NCBI GenBank assembly: GCA_934561485.1
Contig: CAKTGS010000057.1
Span: 1 to 12,362, forward strand
Direction of reading: 5' to 3'
Source: an uncultured Faecalibacterium sp.
GTDB lineage: Bacteria; Bacillota; Clostridia; Oscillospirales; Ruminococcaceae
DNA length: 12,362 nucleotides
This document shows, piece after piece, positions 6,626 through 12,362 of this stretch. A model generated the notes under the pieces. That model had not been told where the DNA came from. It worked only from the letters and a program-made list of their open reading frames with translations, and did no database searches. The position numbers and the translations under genes were made by a program. Numbering within the stretch: position 1 is the stretch's first letter; every line of letters begins with the position of its first letter.

Positions 6626-8686
6626 TTGCTGAAAAATTTTTATACGGCCATTGTGCGCCGCCGCAGGCTGGTGCTGGTGGTGTTTGCGCTGGCGGCCGTG
6701 CTGAGCGTGTTTGCTTCCCGCGCGGTGCAGGTGGACTACGACATCAACGACTACCTGCCGCCGGATTCGCCCTCCACCACCGCGCTGGAGGTGATGAACG
6801 GTGCCTTTACCGGCGGCATTCCCAATGTGCGCGTGATGGTGCGGGATGTGACCGTGCCCGAAGCGCTGGACTACAAACAAAAGCTGGCCGCCATTGACGG
6901 TGTGGTGTCGGTGACCTGGCTGGACGACAGCCTGGACGTGACGGTGCCGCTGCAGATGCAGGACACCGCCGCCGTGGAGACCTATTATAAAGACAACTGC
7001 GCGCTGTTCAGCGTGACGGTGGAGGACGCCAAGCGTCTGGAAGCCGTGGCCGCCATTCAGGACCTGATCGGCGAGGACAACGCGCTGGCCGGGACCGCAG
7101 TGTCCACTGCCGTGGCCACCAACTCCACCGTGACCGAGGTGGCAAAGATCGCGGCCATTGCGGTGGTGTATGTGCTGTTTATCCTGATCCTGACCACGGA
7201 TTCCTGGGTGGAGCCGCTGCTGGTGCTGCTGGGGCTGGGCGCTGCCATCCTCATCAACAATGGCACGAACCTTGTGTTCGGCACCATTTCCTTTGTGACC
7301 AATGCGGCGGGCAGCATTCTGCAACTGGCGGTGTCGCTGGATTATTCCGTGTTCCTGATCCACCGCTTTGCGGAGTGCCGGGCCGCAGACCCGAACGCCA
7401 GCCCGGAGGAGTGCATGGTGGATGCATTGTGCAAGTCCACCGGGTCCATCCTGTCCAGCGGCCTGACCACGGTCATCGGCTTTCTGGCACTGGTGCTCAT
7501 GCAGTTCCAGATCGGCCCGGATCTGGGCCTTGCGCTGGCCAAAGGCGTGGTGCTGAGCCTGATCACCGTGTTCACCTTTATGCCGGCGCTGACGCTGGCG
7601 TGCTATCCGTGGATGGATAAAACCCACCACAAGCCCCTGCTGCCCAGTTTTGCAGGGTTCGGACGCTTTGTGTCCCGCATCATGCTGCCCATGGCACTGG
7701 TGCTGGCCATCATTATGGTGCCCGGTTACCTGGCGTCCAACTCCAACAGCTACTATTACGGTGCGGCCCACATGTTCGGCACCAACACCCGGCTGGGTGC
7801 GGACACCGCCGCCATTGAAGAAATTTTCGGCAAGAGCGATACCTGGGTGCTGCTGGTGCCGGAAGGCGACACCGCCCAGCAGCAGAAGCTGTCGGATGCG
7901 CTGCATGAGGTGCCGGAAGCGACCGGCATCCTTTCTTACGTAGACAATGCCGGGGCTTCCATCCCGCCGGAGTTTGTGCCCTCGGATACCCTGAGCCTGC
8001 TGGTGTCCGGCGGCTATACCCGCATGGTGCTGACTGTGGACGCCGACACCGAAGGCGATGCCGCCTTTGCGCTGGTGGAGCGCATCCGCGCCATTGCACA
8101 GGAATATTACCCGGACGAGTATTATCTGGCCGGGCAGGGCGTGAGCACCTACGACCTGATGGACACCATCACCGCCGATATGGTCAAGGTGAACCTGCTG
8201 GCCATCGGGGCCGTGTTCCTGGTGCTGCTGCTCATGAAGCGCCAGCTGCTGCTGCCGGTGATCCTGGTGCTGAGCATTGAAACGGCCATCTGGATCAACC
8301 TGGCCATCCCGTATTTCCGCGGGCAGAACGTGTTCTACATTGCGTACCTGATCATCAGTTCCATTCAGCTGGGGGCCACTGTGGACTACGCCATTCTGTT
8401 CTCGGACCGGTACCAGGAGTTCCGGGAGACGCTGGGCCGGAAAGAAGCCGTGGCCGCCACCGTTGCCACCGTGACCACCTCGGTGATCACCACCGGCAGT
8501 GCGCTGGCCGTGGTGGGCTTTCTGATGGGAGCCATCTCCTCGAACCAGCTGCTGGGGCAGCTGGGCAACTTCCTGGGCGTGGGCGGCCTGGTGTCGCTGG
8601 CCATTGTGCTGCTGGCCCTGCCGGGGTATCTGTACTTGGCCGACCCGCTCATCATCAAAAAGCAAAAACAGCCGAAGGAGGCTTAA
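6626..8686 (+). CDS. MMPL/RND family transporter
   Basis: This 686-residue membrane protein has two similar halves, the RND pattern: TM1 (about 15-31), an extracytoplasmic domain (about 33-170), TM2-6 (about 172-330), TM7 (about 350-371), a second extracytoplasmic domain (about 375-515), then TM8-12 (about 519-675). Each half carries the Asp-Tyr pair of the MmpL proton relay: SLDYSVFLIHRF with D239-Y240 in TM4, and TVDYAILFSDRY with D587-Y588 in TM10. The periplasmic domains begin with the family-like DINDYLPPDSPSTTAL. MMPL proteins export lipids or envelope molecules using the proton gradient. The start is TTG. The C terminus is short and basic (KKQKQPKEA), with no large cytoplasmic domain. 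The next gene begins 5 bases after the stop, so a functional partnership is likely. The substrate is not predictable. It is divergent from marR-MATE, and whether it shares that regulator is unknown. Confidence 0.9.
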   Translation: MLKNFYTAIVRRRRLVLVVFALAAVLSVFASRAVQVDYDINDYLPPDSPSTTALEVMNGAFTGGIPNVRVMVRDVTVPEALDYKQKLAAIDGVVSVTWLDDSLDVTVPLQMQDTAAVETYYKDNCALFSVTVEDAKRLEAVAAIQDLIGEDNALAGTAVSTAVATNSTVTEVAKIAAIAVVYVLFILILTTDSWVEPLLVLLGLGAAILINNGTNLVFGTISFVTNAAGSILQLAVSLDYSVFLIHRFAECRAADPNASPEECMVDALCKSTGSILSSGLTTVIGFLALVLMQFQIGPDLGLALAKGVVLSLITVFTFMPALTLACYPWMDKTHHKPLLPSFAGFGRFVSRIMLPMALVLAIIMVPGYLASNSNSYYYGAAHMFGTNTRLGADTAAIEEIFGKSDTWVLLVPEGDTAQQQKLSDALHEVPEATGILSYVDNAGASIPPEFVPSDTLSLLVSGGYTRMVLTVDADTEGDAAFALVERIRAIAQEYYPDEYYLAGQGVSTYDLMDTITADMVKVNLLAIGAVFLVLLLMKRQLLLPVILVLSIETAIWINLAIPYFRGQNVFYIAYLIISSIQLGATVDYAILFSDRYQEFRETLGRKEAVAATVATVTTSVITTGSALAVVGFLMGAISSNQLLGQLGNFLGVGGLVSLAIVLLALPGYLYLADPLIIKKQKQPKEA

Positions 8687-8691
8687 CGGAT

Positions 8692-10398
8692 ATGAAGCAG
8701 AATCTTGTGCGCCGGGCTTCGGCGCTGGCCCTGGCCGGCTGCCTGCTGGCAGGTGCGGCAATGCCCGCCTTTGCGGCGGCATCCACGGCCAAGGAAGAAG
8801 TGATCTACGCCAACCTGACCGCTGCAGGAGATGTGACCGGCGTGTACGCCGTGAACAGCTTTGCGGTGCAGGCAGGGGATACCGTCACCGACCACGGCAG
8901 TTACAGCGCTGTGCGCAACATGACCACCGCCGACTCGCTGACCCAGAGCGGCGATACCATCACCGCTACGGTTTCCGGAGACGGCAAGCTCTATTACGAA
9001 GGCACCATGGACGCCGTTACGGCCCTGCCGTGGATCGTAAAGCTGACCTACACGCTGGACGGGGCCGAGATCGCCCCCGAAGAGCTGGGCGGCAAAAGCG
9101 GAAAGCTGGCCATCCGCCTGCAGGTGAGCCGCAACCCGGCCTGCACCGGCAGCTTTTTTGACCAGTACGCTCTGCAGGTGACCATGAGCCTGGACACCGA
9201 TCTGGCGCAGAACATTGAAGCGCCGGGGGCCACCATGGCAAATGTGGGCAGCAAAAAGCAGCTCTCCTACATTCTGCTGCCGGGCGCGGACAGTGACGTG
9301 ACCGTGACCGCCGATGTGACCGATTTTGCGATGGATGCCATTTCGCTGAATGGTGTGCGGTTGAAGCTGAACATCGACCTGGGCGATGCAGACCTGACCG
9401 GAATGCTGGACCAGCTGCAGAACGGTTCGGTGCAGCTGGATGATGGAGCCAAGACTTTGGCGGACGGCATTGCCCAGGTGCAGGCGGGCCTGGATACCCT
9501 GAACGGCAATTCTTCCGGACTGACGACCGGTTCGGCAAAGGTGCGCGCCGCCTTGACCCAGATGCAGACTGCCCTGAACGGGGTGTCGGCCTCCACCGAC
9601 CAGCTTGCTACCCTGCTGGATGCTTCCACCCAGATCCAGGACGGCATTGCCCAGCTGGACGAGGGGGCTGCCCAGCTGGAACAGCAGGTGAGTTTTGAAG
9701 CCTACAAGGCCGTTCTGAAGGAGAACGGCCTAGACCTGGATGAGGTCAAGGAAGGCAACGCCAAGGCCATGGAGCAGCTGGAACAGCTGGCCAAGGTGAT
9801 GCCTCAGCTCAAGGACGTGATCCTGCTGCTGAAAGGCTCCACCGCCAACATTGACGCCATGGAGACCTACCTGAACACGGTCAACGGCGGCATTGCCCAG
9901 CTGCACCAGGGCACCAGCACCCTGAACAGCCAGTACGGGCAGTTTGACGCCGGGGTGCGCCAGCTGGCCGGTGCCCTGACCGATATGCTGGGCAACCTGG
10001 CCGTGCTGACGGACGGTGTGAACCAGCTGGCCGGGCAGTATGCCCGGCTGGACAAGGGCCTGAACGACTACACCGATGGTGTGGCGCAGCTGCAGGCAGG
10101 CGTGCGTCAGCTGGCGGCCGGTGCCGCCCAGCTGACGGCAGGCACCGGGGAGCTGCGCAGCAGCGTTTCCGGCCTGGAACTGGGGGACCAGCTGGACAGC
10201 CTGCTCAGCAGCCTGAGCGGGGAAGGCGAAGTGCAGAGCTTTACCTCCGCAGAGAACACCGCTGTTTCCGCCGTGCAGTTTGCGCTGCAGACCACGGCCA
10301 TCACGGAGCCGGAACCGGCCGCCGAACCGGAGCCGGAACCGGTGGTGCTGACCTTCTGGCAGAAACTGCTCAAGCTGTTCGGGCTTTACAAAGGATAA
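8692..10398 (+). CDS. Secreted XXXLXXG heptad-repeat protein (YhgE-like), MMPL partner
   Basis: A 568-residue exported protein. It has a basic start (KQNLVRR), a hydrophobic stretch and a signal-peptidase-like AFA|A site (26-29). LAGC (14-17) resembles a lipobox, but the hydrophobic run before it is too short to favour a lipoprotein. Residues about 35-235 form a beta-rich domain (EEVIYANLTAAGDVTGVYAVNSF, later PWIVKLTYTLDG). Two runs of XXXLXXG-like heptads (for example GVNQLAGQYARLDKGL) lie at about 238-330 and 395-500, separated by a charged helical stretch (about 335-390) that lacks the heptads. An EP-rich linker (539-550) and an amphipathic tail FWQKLLKLFGLYKG (555-568) end the protein. 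Heptads of this type are known from YhgE/Pip proteins, but the multi-TM YhgE C terminus is missing. AAGGAGG lies inside the end of the MMPL gene. The role is unknown; I infer an extracytoplasmic rod working with the transporter. Confidence 0.85.
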   Translation: MKQNLVRRASALALAGCLLAGAAMPAFAAASTAKEEVIYANLTAAGDVTGVYAVNSFAVQAGDTVTDHGSYSAVRNMTTADSLTQSGDTITATVSGDGKLYYEGTMDAVTALPWIVKLTYTLDGAEIAPEELGGKSGKLAIRLQVSRNPACTGSFFDQYALQVTMSLDTDLAQNIEAPGATMANVGSKKQLSYILLPGADSDVTVTADVTDFAMDAISLNGVRLKLNIDLGDADLTGMLDQLQNGSVQLDDGAKTLADGIAQVQAGLDTLNGNSSGLTTGSAKVRAALTQMQTALNGVSASTDQLATLLDASTQIQDGIAQLDEGAAQLEQQVSFEAYKAVLKENGLDLDEVKEGNAKAMEQLEQLAKVMPQLKDVILLLKGSTANIDAMETYLNTVNGGIAQLHQGTSTLNSQYGQFDAGVRQLAGALTDMLGNLAVLTDGVNQLAGQYARLDKGLNDYTDGVAQLQAGVRQLAAGAAQLTAGTGELRSSVSGLELGDQLDSLLSSLSGEGEVQSFTSAENTAVSAVQFALQTTAITEPEPAAEPEPEPVVLTFWQKLLKLFGLYKG

Positions 10399-10400
10399 GG

Positions 10401-10438
10401 AACAGAAAACGCCGCGCAGACGCACGGCGTTTTCTGTT
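10401..10438. terminator. Bidirectional terminator between the convergent MMPL and phosphatase operons
   Basis: The arms at 10401-10414 and 10425-10438 are perfectly complementary (14 bp) around a 10-base loop. The outer parts are A-rich on one arm and T-rich (TTTTCTGTT) on the other, so each strand ends in a partial U run. It starts 3 bases after the secreted-protein stop. The histidine phosphatase stop codon (10437-10439) lies in the last bases of the stem, so the gene ends inside its own terminator. Confidence 0.88.
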
Positions 10439-10976
10439 ACTCAAAATCATACTCCACCAGCTGGCAGTTTTTGATGCCGGCGGCGGAATACTCTTCGTTG
10501 GTCATGTCGCGGAAGTAGGATTCCACCACCCGGGCAATGCCGTTGTGGGCCACCAGCAGATAGGTTTTGCCGGTGTCGGCCTTCAGCTCGTCCAACAGGT
10601 TGTAAATGCGCTGAGCCAGCTGCATCATGCTCTCGCCGCCCTCGTACCGGTCGGCAAAATGGGTCTTGGAAATGCGGAACTCCGCACCGTCCCGGGGCGT
10701 GCCCTCGTATTTGCCAAAGCACTGTTCCCGCAGGCGCGGCTCGCACCGGGCGGGCAGGCCGGTGGCATCCGCAATGGCCCTGGCAGTGTCGGCGGCACGG
10801 GACAGGGGCGAGTACAAAATCTCGTCAATGTGCACGCCGCTGTGCTTGACCGCTTCGCCCAGTTCCCGGGCCTGCCGGCGGCCCCGCTCGGTCAGGGGGC
10901 TGTCGGTCATGCCGCAGATCTTGTTTTCCACGTTCCACACGGTCTCGCCGTGGCGGGTAAAATAAATTTTATGCAT
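10437..10976 (-). CDS. Histidine phosphatase family protein (phosphoglycerate mutase-like)
   Basis: A 179-residue cytoplasmic enzyme. It opens with the family signature FTRHGET (6-12): phospho-accepting His9 with Arg8. It also shows LTERGRRQA (28-36), SPLSRAADTA with Arg60, LREQCFGKYEG with Glu84 as likely acid/base, and LVAHNG with the second catalytic His144. All core residues of the branch-1 superfamily are present. The short length fits broad-specificity or metabolite phosphatases (CobC/PhoE-like) more than the longer glycolytic mutase GpmA. The substrate is not identifiable. The start ATG has GAGGGG about 5 bases upstream. It begins 9 bases after the ketopantoate reductase stop, and its ribosome site overlaps that stop codon, so the genes are co-transcribed and probably translationally coupled. 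No cobalamin genes are adjacent, which argues against a dedicated CobC role. Confidence 0.92.
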   Translation of the reverse strand: MHKIYFTRHGETVWNVENKICGMTDSPLTERGRRQARELGEAVKHSGVHIDEILYSPLSRAADTARAIADATGLPARCEPRLREQCFGKYEGTPRDGAEFRISKTHFADRYEGGESMMQLAQRIYNLLDELKADTGKTYLLVAHNGIARVVESYFRDMTNEEYSAAGIKNCQLVEYDFE

Positions 10977-10985
10977 CAGGACCCC

Positions 10986-11888
10986 TCACTTGCCGTAGCT
11001 GGCTTCAATTTCATGGATGCGGGTGTAGAAAAAGTCGTTGGCGGGGGTGGGCAGCCCGTATTTTCTGGCCCGCTGGCGCACCACACCGGCAAACTCTTCC
11101 ACCTCGGTGGGGCGTTTTGCCAGCACGTCCTGCCGCATACTGGGCATTCCTTCCGGGTTGAAGGTGGGCATCATGGCATCCAGAAACCGCACATCATTGT
11201 CCGGCGGCAGGGGCACGCCCTCCAGGTTGGCAAGGCGGATCACTTCCTGCATGGCCCTGCGCATCATGTCCTGGGCTTCGCCGGGCTGGCACAGGCCGCC
11301 GTAAGGCTGGTTGAAGGCGGCAGCGGCCTGGTTCAGGCCATCGTTCACCATCAGCTTGTTCCACTGCTTGTACAGGATGTCGCTGCACGGCTCGTTGGCA
11401 ATGCCGCAGGCGTCCAGATAATCGGCCACGGCCTGCACGCGGGCGGTCATTTCGCCGCTGCGCTCGCCAAACTGGATCTTGCCCGCCTGATTGAACACCA
11501 GGGTGCGGCCGGTGCGGGTGGCATCCATGCCAATGGCCACGCTCCACAGGGTATGGCCGGGGTAGGCGGCGTCAATGTGCTCCTCGCTGGTGATGCCGTT
11601 CAATACACTGAGAATGACCGTGTCCGGGCCGATGAAGCTTTTCATGTCTGCAATGGCCTGTTCCAGCACGGTGGCCTTCACGGCCACCAAAAGCAGGTCC
11701 ACCGGTCTGCCCTGGGCGGGGGCAACGTACGAAAAGCGGCACTCCTCACCGTTGCACACCACCGGCTCGGCGGCATAGCGGGCAATGCGGGCTTCATCGG
11801 CAATCACCTGCACGCCGGGCATTTTGCGGCCGAACAGGATGCCCAGGGCACCCAGGCCGATCAGGGCAGAAGTCTCGATCTTTTTCAT
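10986..11888 (-). CDS. panE: Ketopantoate reductase family protein (2-dehydropantoate 2-reductase)
   Basis: A 300-residue protein of typical PanE length. The enzyme reduces 2-dehydropantoate to pantoate with NADPH on the route to vitamin B5 and coenzyme A. The N-terminal Rossmann motif is ALIGLGALG (8-16, GxGxxG). Family positions present include Lys71 (VAVKAT), Asn97 (SVLNGI), Lys178 (NKLMVN, equivalent to the catalytic lysine of E. coli PanE) and Glu262 in PSMRQDVLAKRPTEVEEFAG, matching the SSM.QD....TEID region. The reductase chemistry therefore looks intact. The ATG at 11888 has AAGGAG 7 bases upstream. The frame stays open further upstream to 12176, but that part overlaps the 70-aa gene and promoter and is not family-like. 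No panB, panC or panD is nearby, and PanE-like proteins can act on other 2-oxo acids, so the symbol is given for family membership. Confidence 0.88.
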   Translation of the reverse strand: MKKIETSALIGLGALGILFGRKMPGVQVIADEARIARYAAEPVVCNGEECRFSYVAPAQGRPVDLLLVAVKATVLEQAIADMKSFIGPDTVILSVLNGITSEEHIDAAYPGHTLWSVAIGMDATRTGRTLVFNQAGKIQFGERSGEMTARVQAVADYLDACGIANEPCSDILYKQWNKLMVNDGLNQAAAAFNQPYGGLCQPGEAQDMMRRAMQEVIRLANLEGVPLPPDNDVRFLDAMMPTFNPEGMPSMRQDVLAKRPTEVEEFAGVVRQRARKYGLPTPANDFFYTRIHEIEASYGK

Positions 11889-11899
11889 GGAAGGTCTCC

Positions 11900-12112
11900 T
11901 TATTTTGTCAGGGTGCCGTCCGCCTGCAGGCAGACCGTGTCGCCCTCGTGGATGGCAAGGCGGGTCAGTTCGTTGTCCGGGTAGGGCAGGGTGCGGGTGT
12001 GCCCGGCGGCATCGGCCAGGGTCACATCGCACAGCACCGGCTGCCCGGCGGGCAGCTCTTCGCAGCCATACATCTGTTCCTCGATGCGCAGGACGCGGTA
12101 AGTGGTTTCCAT
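11900..12112 (-). CDS. Hypothetical 70-aa protein, first gene of the panE-phosphatase operon
   Basis: I do not recognise this protein. It has 70 residues, no signal peptide and no membrane segment. The predicted strands (TYRVLRIEEQMY, PVLCDVTLADA, HTRTLPYP, DTVCLQADGTL) suggest a small beta-barrel or beta-sandwich, with two cysteines (Cys17 and Cys28) before mid-protein and a third, Cys61, near the end. GGAGG lies 9 bases before the ATG inside a palindrome, and a strong promoter lies just upstream. Its stop at 11900-11902 overlaps the ribosome site of the dehydrogenase gene, so translation is likely coupled. These signals, and codon use like its neighbours, make it a real gene despite its size. 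It could bind or stabilise one of the two enzymes, but nothing in the sequence shows that. Confidence 0.75.
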   Translation of the reverse strand: METTYRVLRIEEQMYGCEELPAGQPVLCDVTLADAAGHTRTLPYPDNELTRLAIHEGDTVCLQADGTLTK

Positions 12113-12119
12113 ACAGCAA

Positions 12120-12133
12120 AACCTCCGGAGGTT
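12120..12133. promoter_or_regulatory. Perfect 14-bp palindrome containing the Shine-Dalgarno of the 70-aa gene
   Basis: AACCTCCGGAGGTT equals its reverse complement. It covers the GGAGG ribosome site of the 70-aa gene and falls about 8-21 bases after the predicted transcription start. It could fold into a short hairpin (5-bp stem, CCGG loop) that hides the ribosome site, or be a repressor site on DNA. Either role is an inference. Confidence 0.5.
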
Positions 12134-12147
12134 GGAATATCATTTTT

Positions 12148-12176
12148 ATTATAAAGCCCTGTGCCGGGCGCGTCAA
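12148..12176 (-). promoter_or_regulatory. Sigma-70/sigma-A promoter of the 70-aa/panE/phosphatase operon
   Basis: On the minus strand TTGACG (12171-12176) and a perfect TATAAT (12148-12153) are 17 bases apart. Transcription would begin near 12141, leaving a leader of about 29 bases. This is the only promoter-like sequence seen for the three-gene operon. Confidence 0.87.
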
Positions 12177-12181
12177 CTCAA

Positions 12182-12362
12182 GGGAATCAATTTTCCGAAT
12201 GAAGGCTTCCCCCGGTCGGGGGAAGCTGTCACCGCAGGTGACTGATGAGGGCGCAGGACAACGGCATTTTGCCCTAAATACCCCTCATCCGGCGCTACGC
12301 GCCACCTTCCCCCCAAGGGGTGAAGGCTTTCGCTTTGGGTCAAGCTGCAAAAATTGATTTCC
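12182..12362. repeat. Hairpin-rich MITE/REP-like intergenic element with terminal inverted repeats
   Basis: No credible gene lies here. The left end GGGAATCAATTTT (12182-12194) is matched inverted by AAAAATTGATTTCC (12349-12362) with one mismatch over 13 bases, like the ends of a small non-autonomous transposable element. In between are several hairpins: arms 12205-12213/12218-12226 (GCTTCCCCC), 12228-12233/12237-12242 (GTCACC), a long-range pair GATGAGGG/CCCTCATC (12244-12251 with 12282-12289), GGCGC-TAC-GCGCC (12291-12303), and a CCTTC/GAAGG arm pair around 12305-12326. I recall similar GCTACGCGCC-type repeats scattered in gut Oscillospiraceae genomes, but cannot confirm this here. The element may run past the window edge. 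Its left end lies 6 bases beyond the -35 of the operon promoter. Confidence 0.7.

Noticed and set aside
6569..8782. A 737-codon minus-strand frame opposite the MMPL gene
   Set aside because: Its product is His/Gln/Gly-rich with no domain. The plus strand encodes a motif-complete transporter, so this is a shadow frame.
10545..11984. A 479-codon plus-strand frame opposite the phosphatase and ketopantoate reductase
   Set aside because: It is antisense to two enzymes with intact catalytic motifs, and its product is low-complexity Gly/His/Gln-rich sequence.
11889..12176. N-terminal extension of the ketopantoate reductase frame
   Set aside because: It covers the 70-aa gene and the promoter. The Rossmann motif starts right after the ATG at 11888, which has its own AAGGAG.
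12242..12280. CTGATGAGG resembling the conserved core of a hammerhead ribozyme
   Set aside because: The GAAA box that must follow stem II is missing (AAATA after the GCCCT arm) and no cleavage-site stem is evident. The bases are better explained as part of the repeat's own hairpins.
1..12362. CRISPR arrays, tRNA or rRNA genes, insertion-sequence transposases, riboswitches
   Set aside because: I saw no regularly spaced repeats, no cloverleaf or rRNA sequence, no transposase or integrase motifs, and no long structured leader of a known riboswitch class.

Overview
The window looks like chromosomal DNA from a GC-rich Firmicute. A gut Oscillospiraceae of the Faecalibacterium/Gemmiger/Subdoligranulum type is my best guess. 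The reasons are GC-rich coding with AAGGAG-type ribosome binding sites, Firmicute-type partner genes (an MMPL exporter plus a secreted heptad-repeat protein, and a MarR-MATE pair), and a hairpin-rich repeat at the right end of the sort I recall from such genomes. The genus is an inference; no rRNA or marker gene is present.

Left end (1-3710, + strand): the 3' part of jetB and the whole of jetC, with ATGA overlap, from a Wadjet (JetABCD/MksBEFG-like) SMC plasmid-defence system. A perfect 16-bp-stem terminator follows jetC directly, and no jetD nuclease gene lies downstream, so jetA and any jetD must be to the left of the window. This is the main defence-related content.

Middle left (3712-6412, - strand): a peptidase E-like (S51) gene, then a marR-MATE efflux operon. 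The operon's promoter is almost ideal (TTGACA-17-TATACT), and a perfect 18-bp palindrome fills its spacer. This is probably the MarR autoregulation operator.

Middle right (6626-10398, + strand): a two-gene operon divergent from marR. It encodes an MMPL/RND-type 12-TM transporter with a TTG start and two Asp-Tyr pairs, and a secreted 568-residue protein with XXXLXXG repeats, an EP-rich linker and an amphipathic C-terminal tail. I infer that they act together in envelope export.

Right (10437-12153, - strand): a three-gene operon of a 70-aa orphan protein, a ketopantoate reductase-like dehydrogenase and a histidine phosphatase. Its promoter is TTGACG-17-TATAAT, and a 14-bp palindrome contains the first gene's Shine-Dalgarno. 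It converges on the MMPL operon at a shared terminator hairpin. The last about 180 bp is a non-coding, hairpin-rich element with near-matching terminal inverted repeats, probably a MITE/REP-like repeat.
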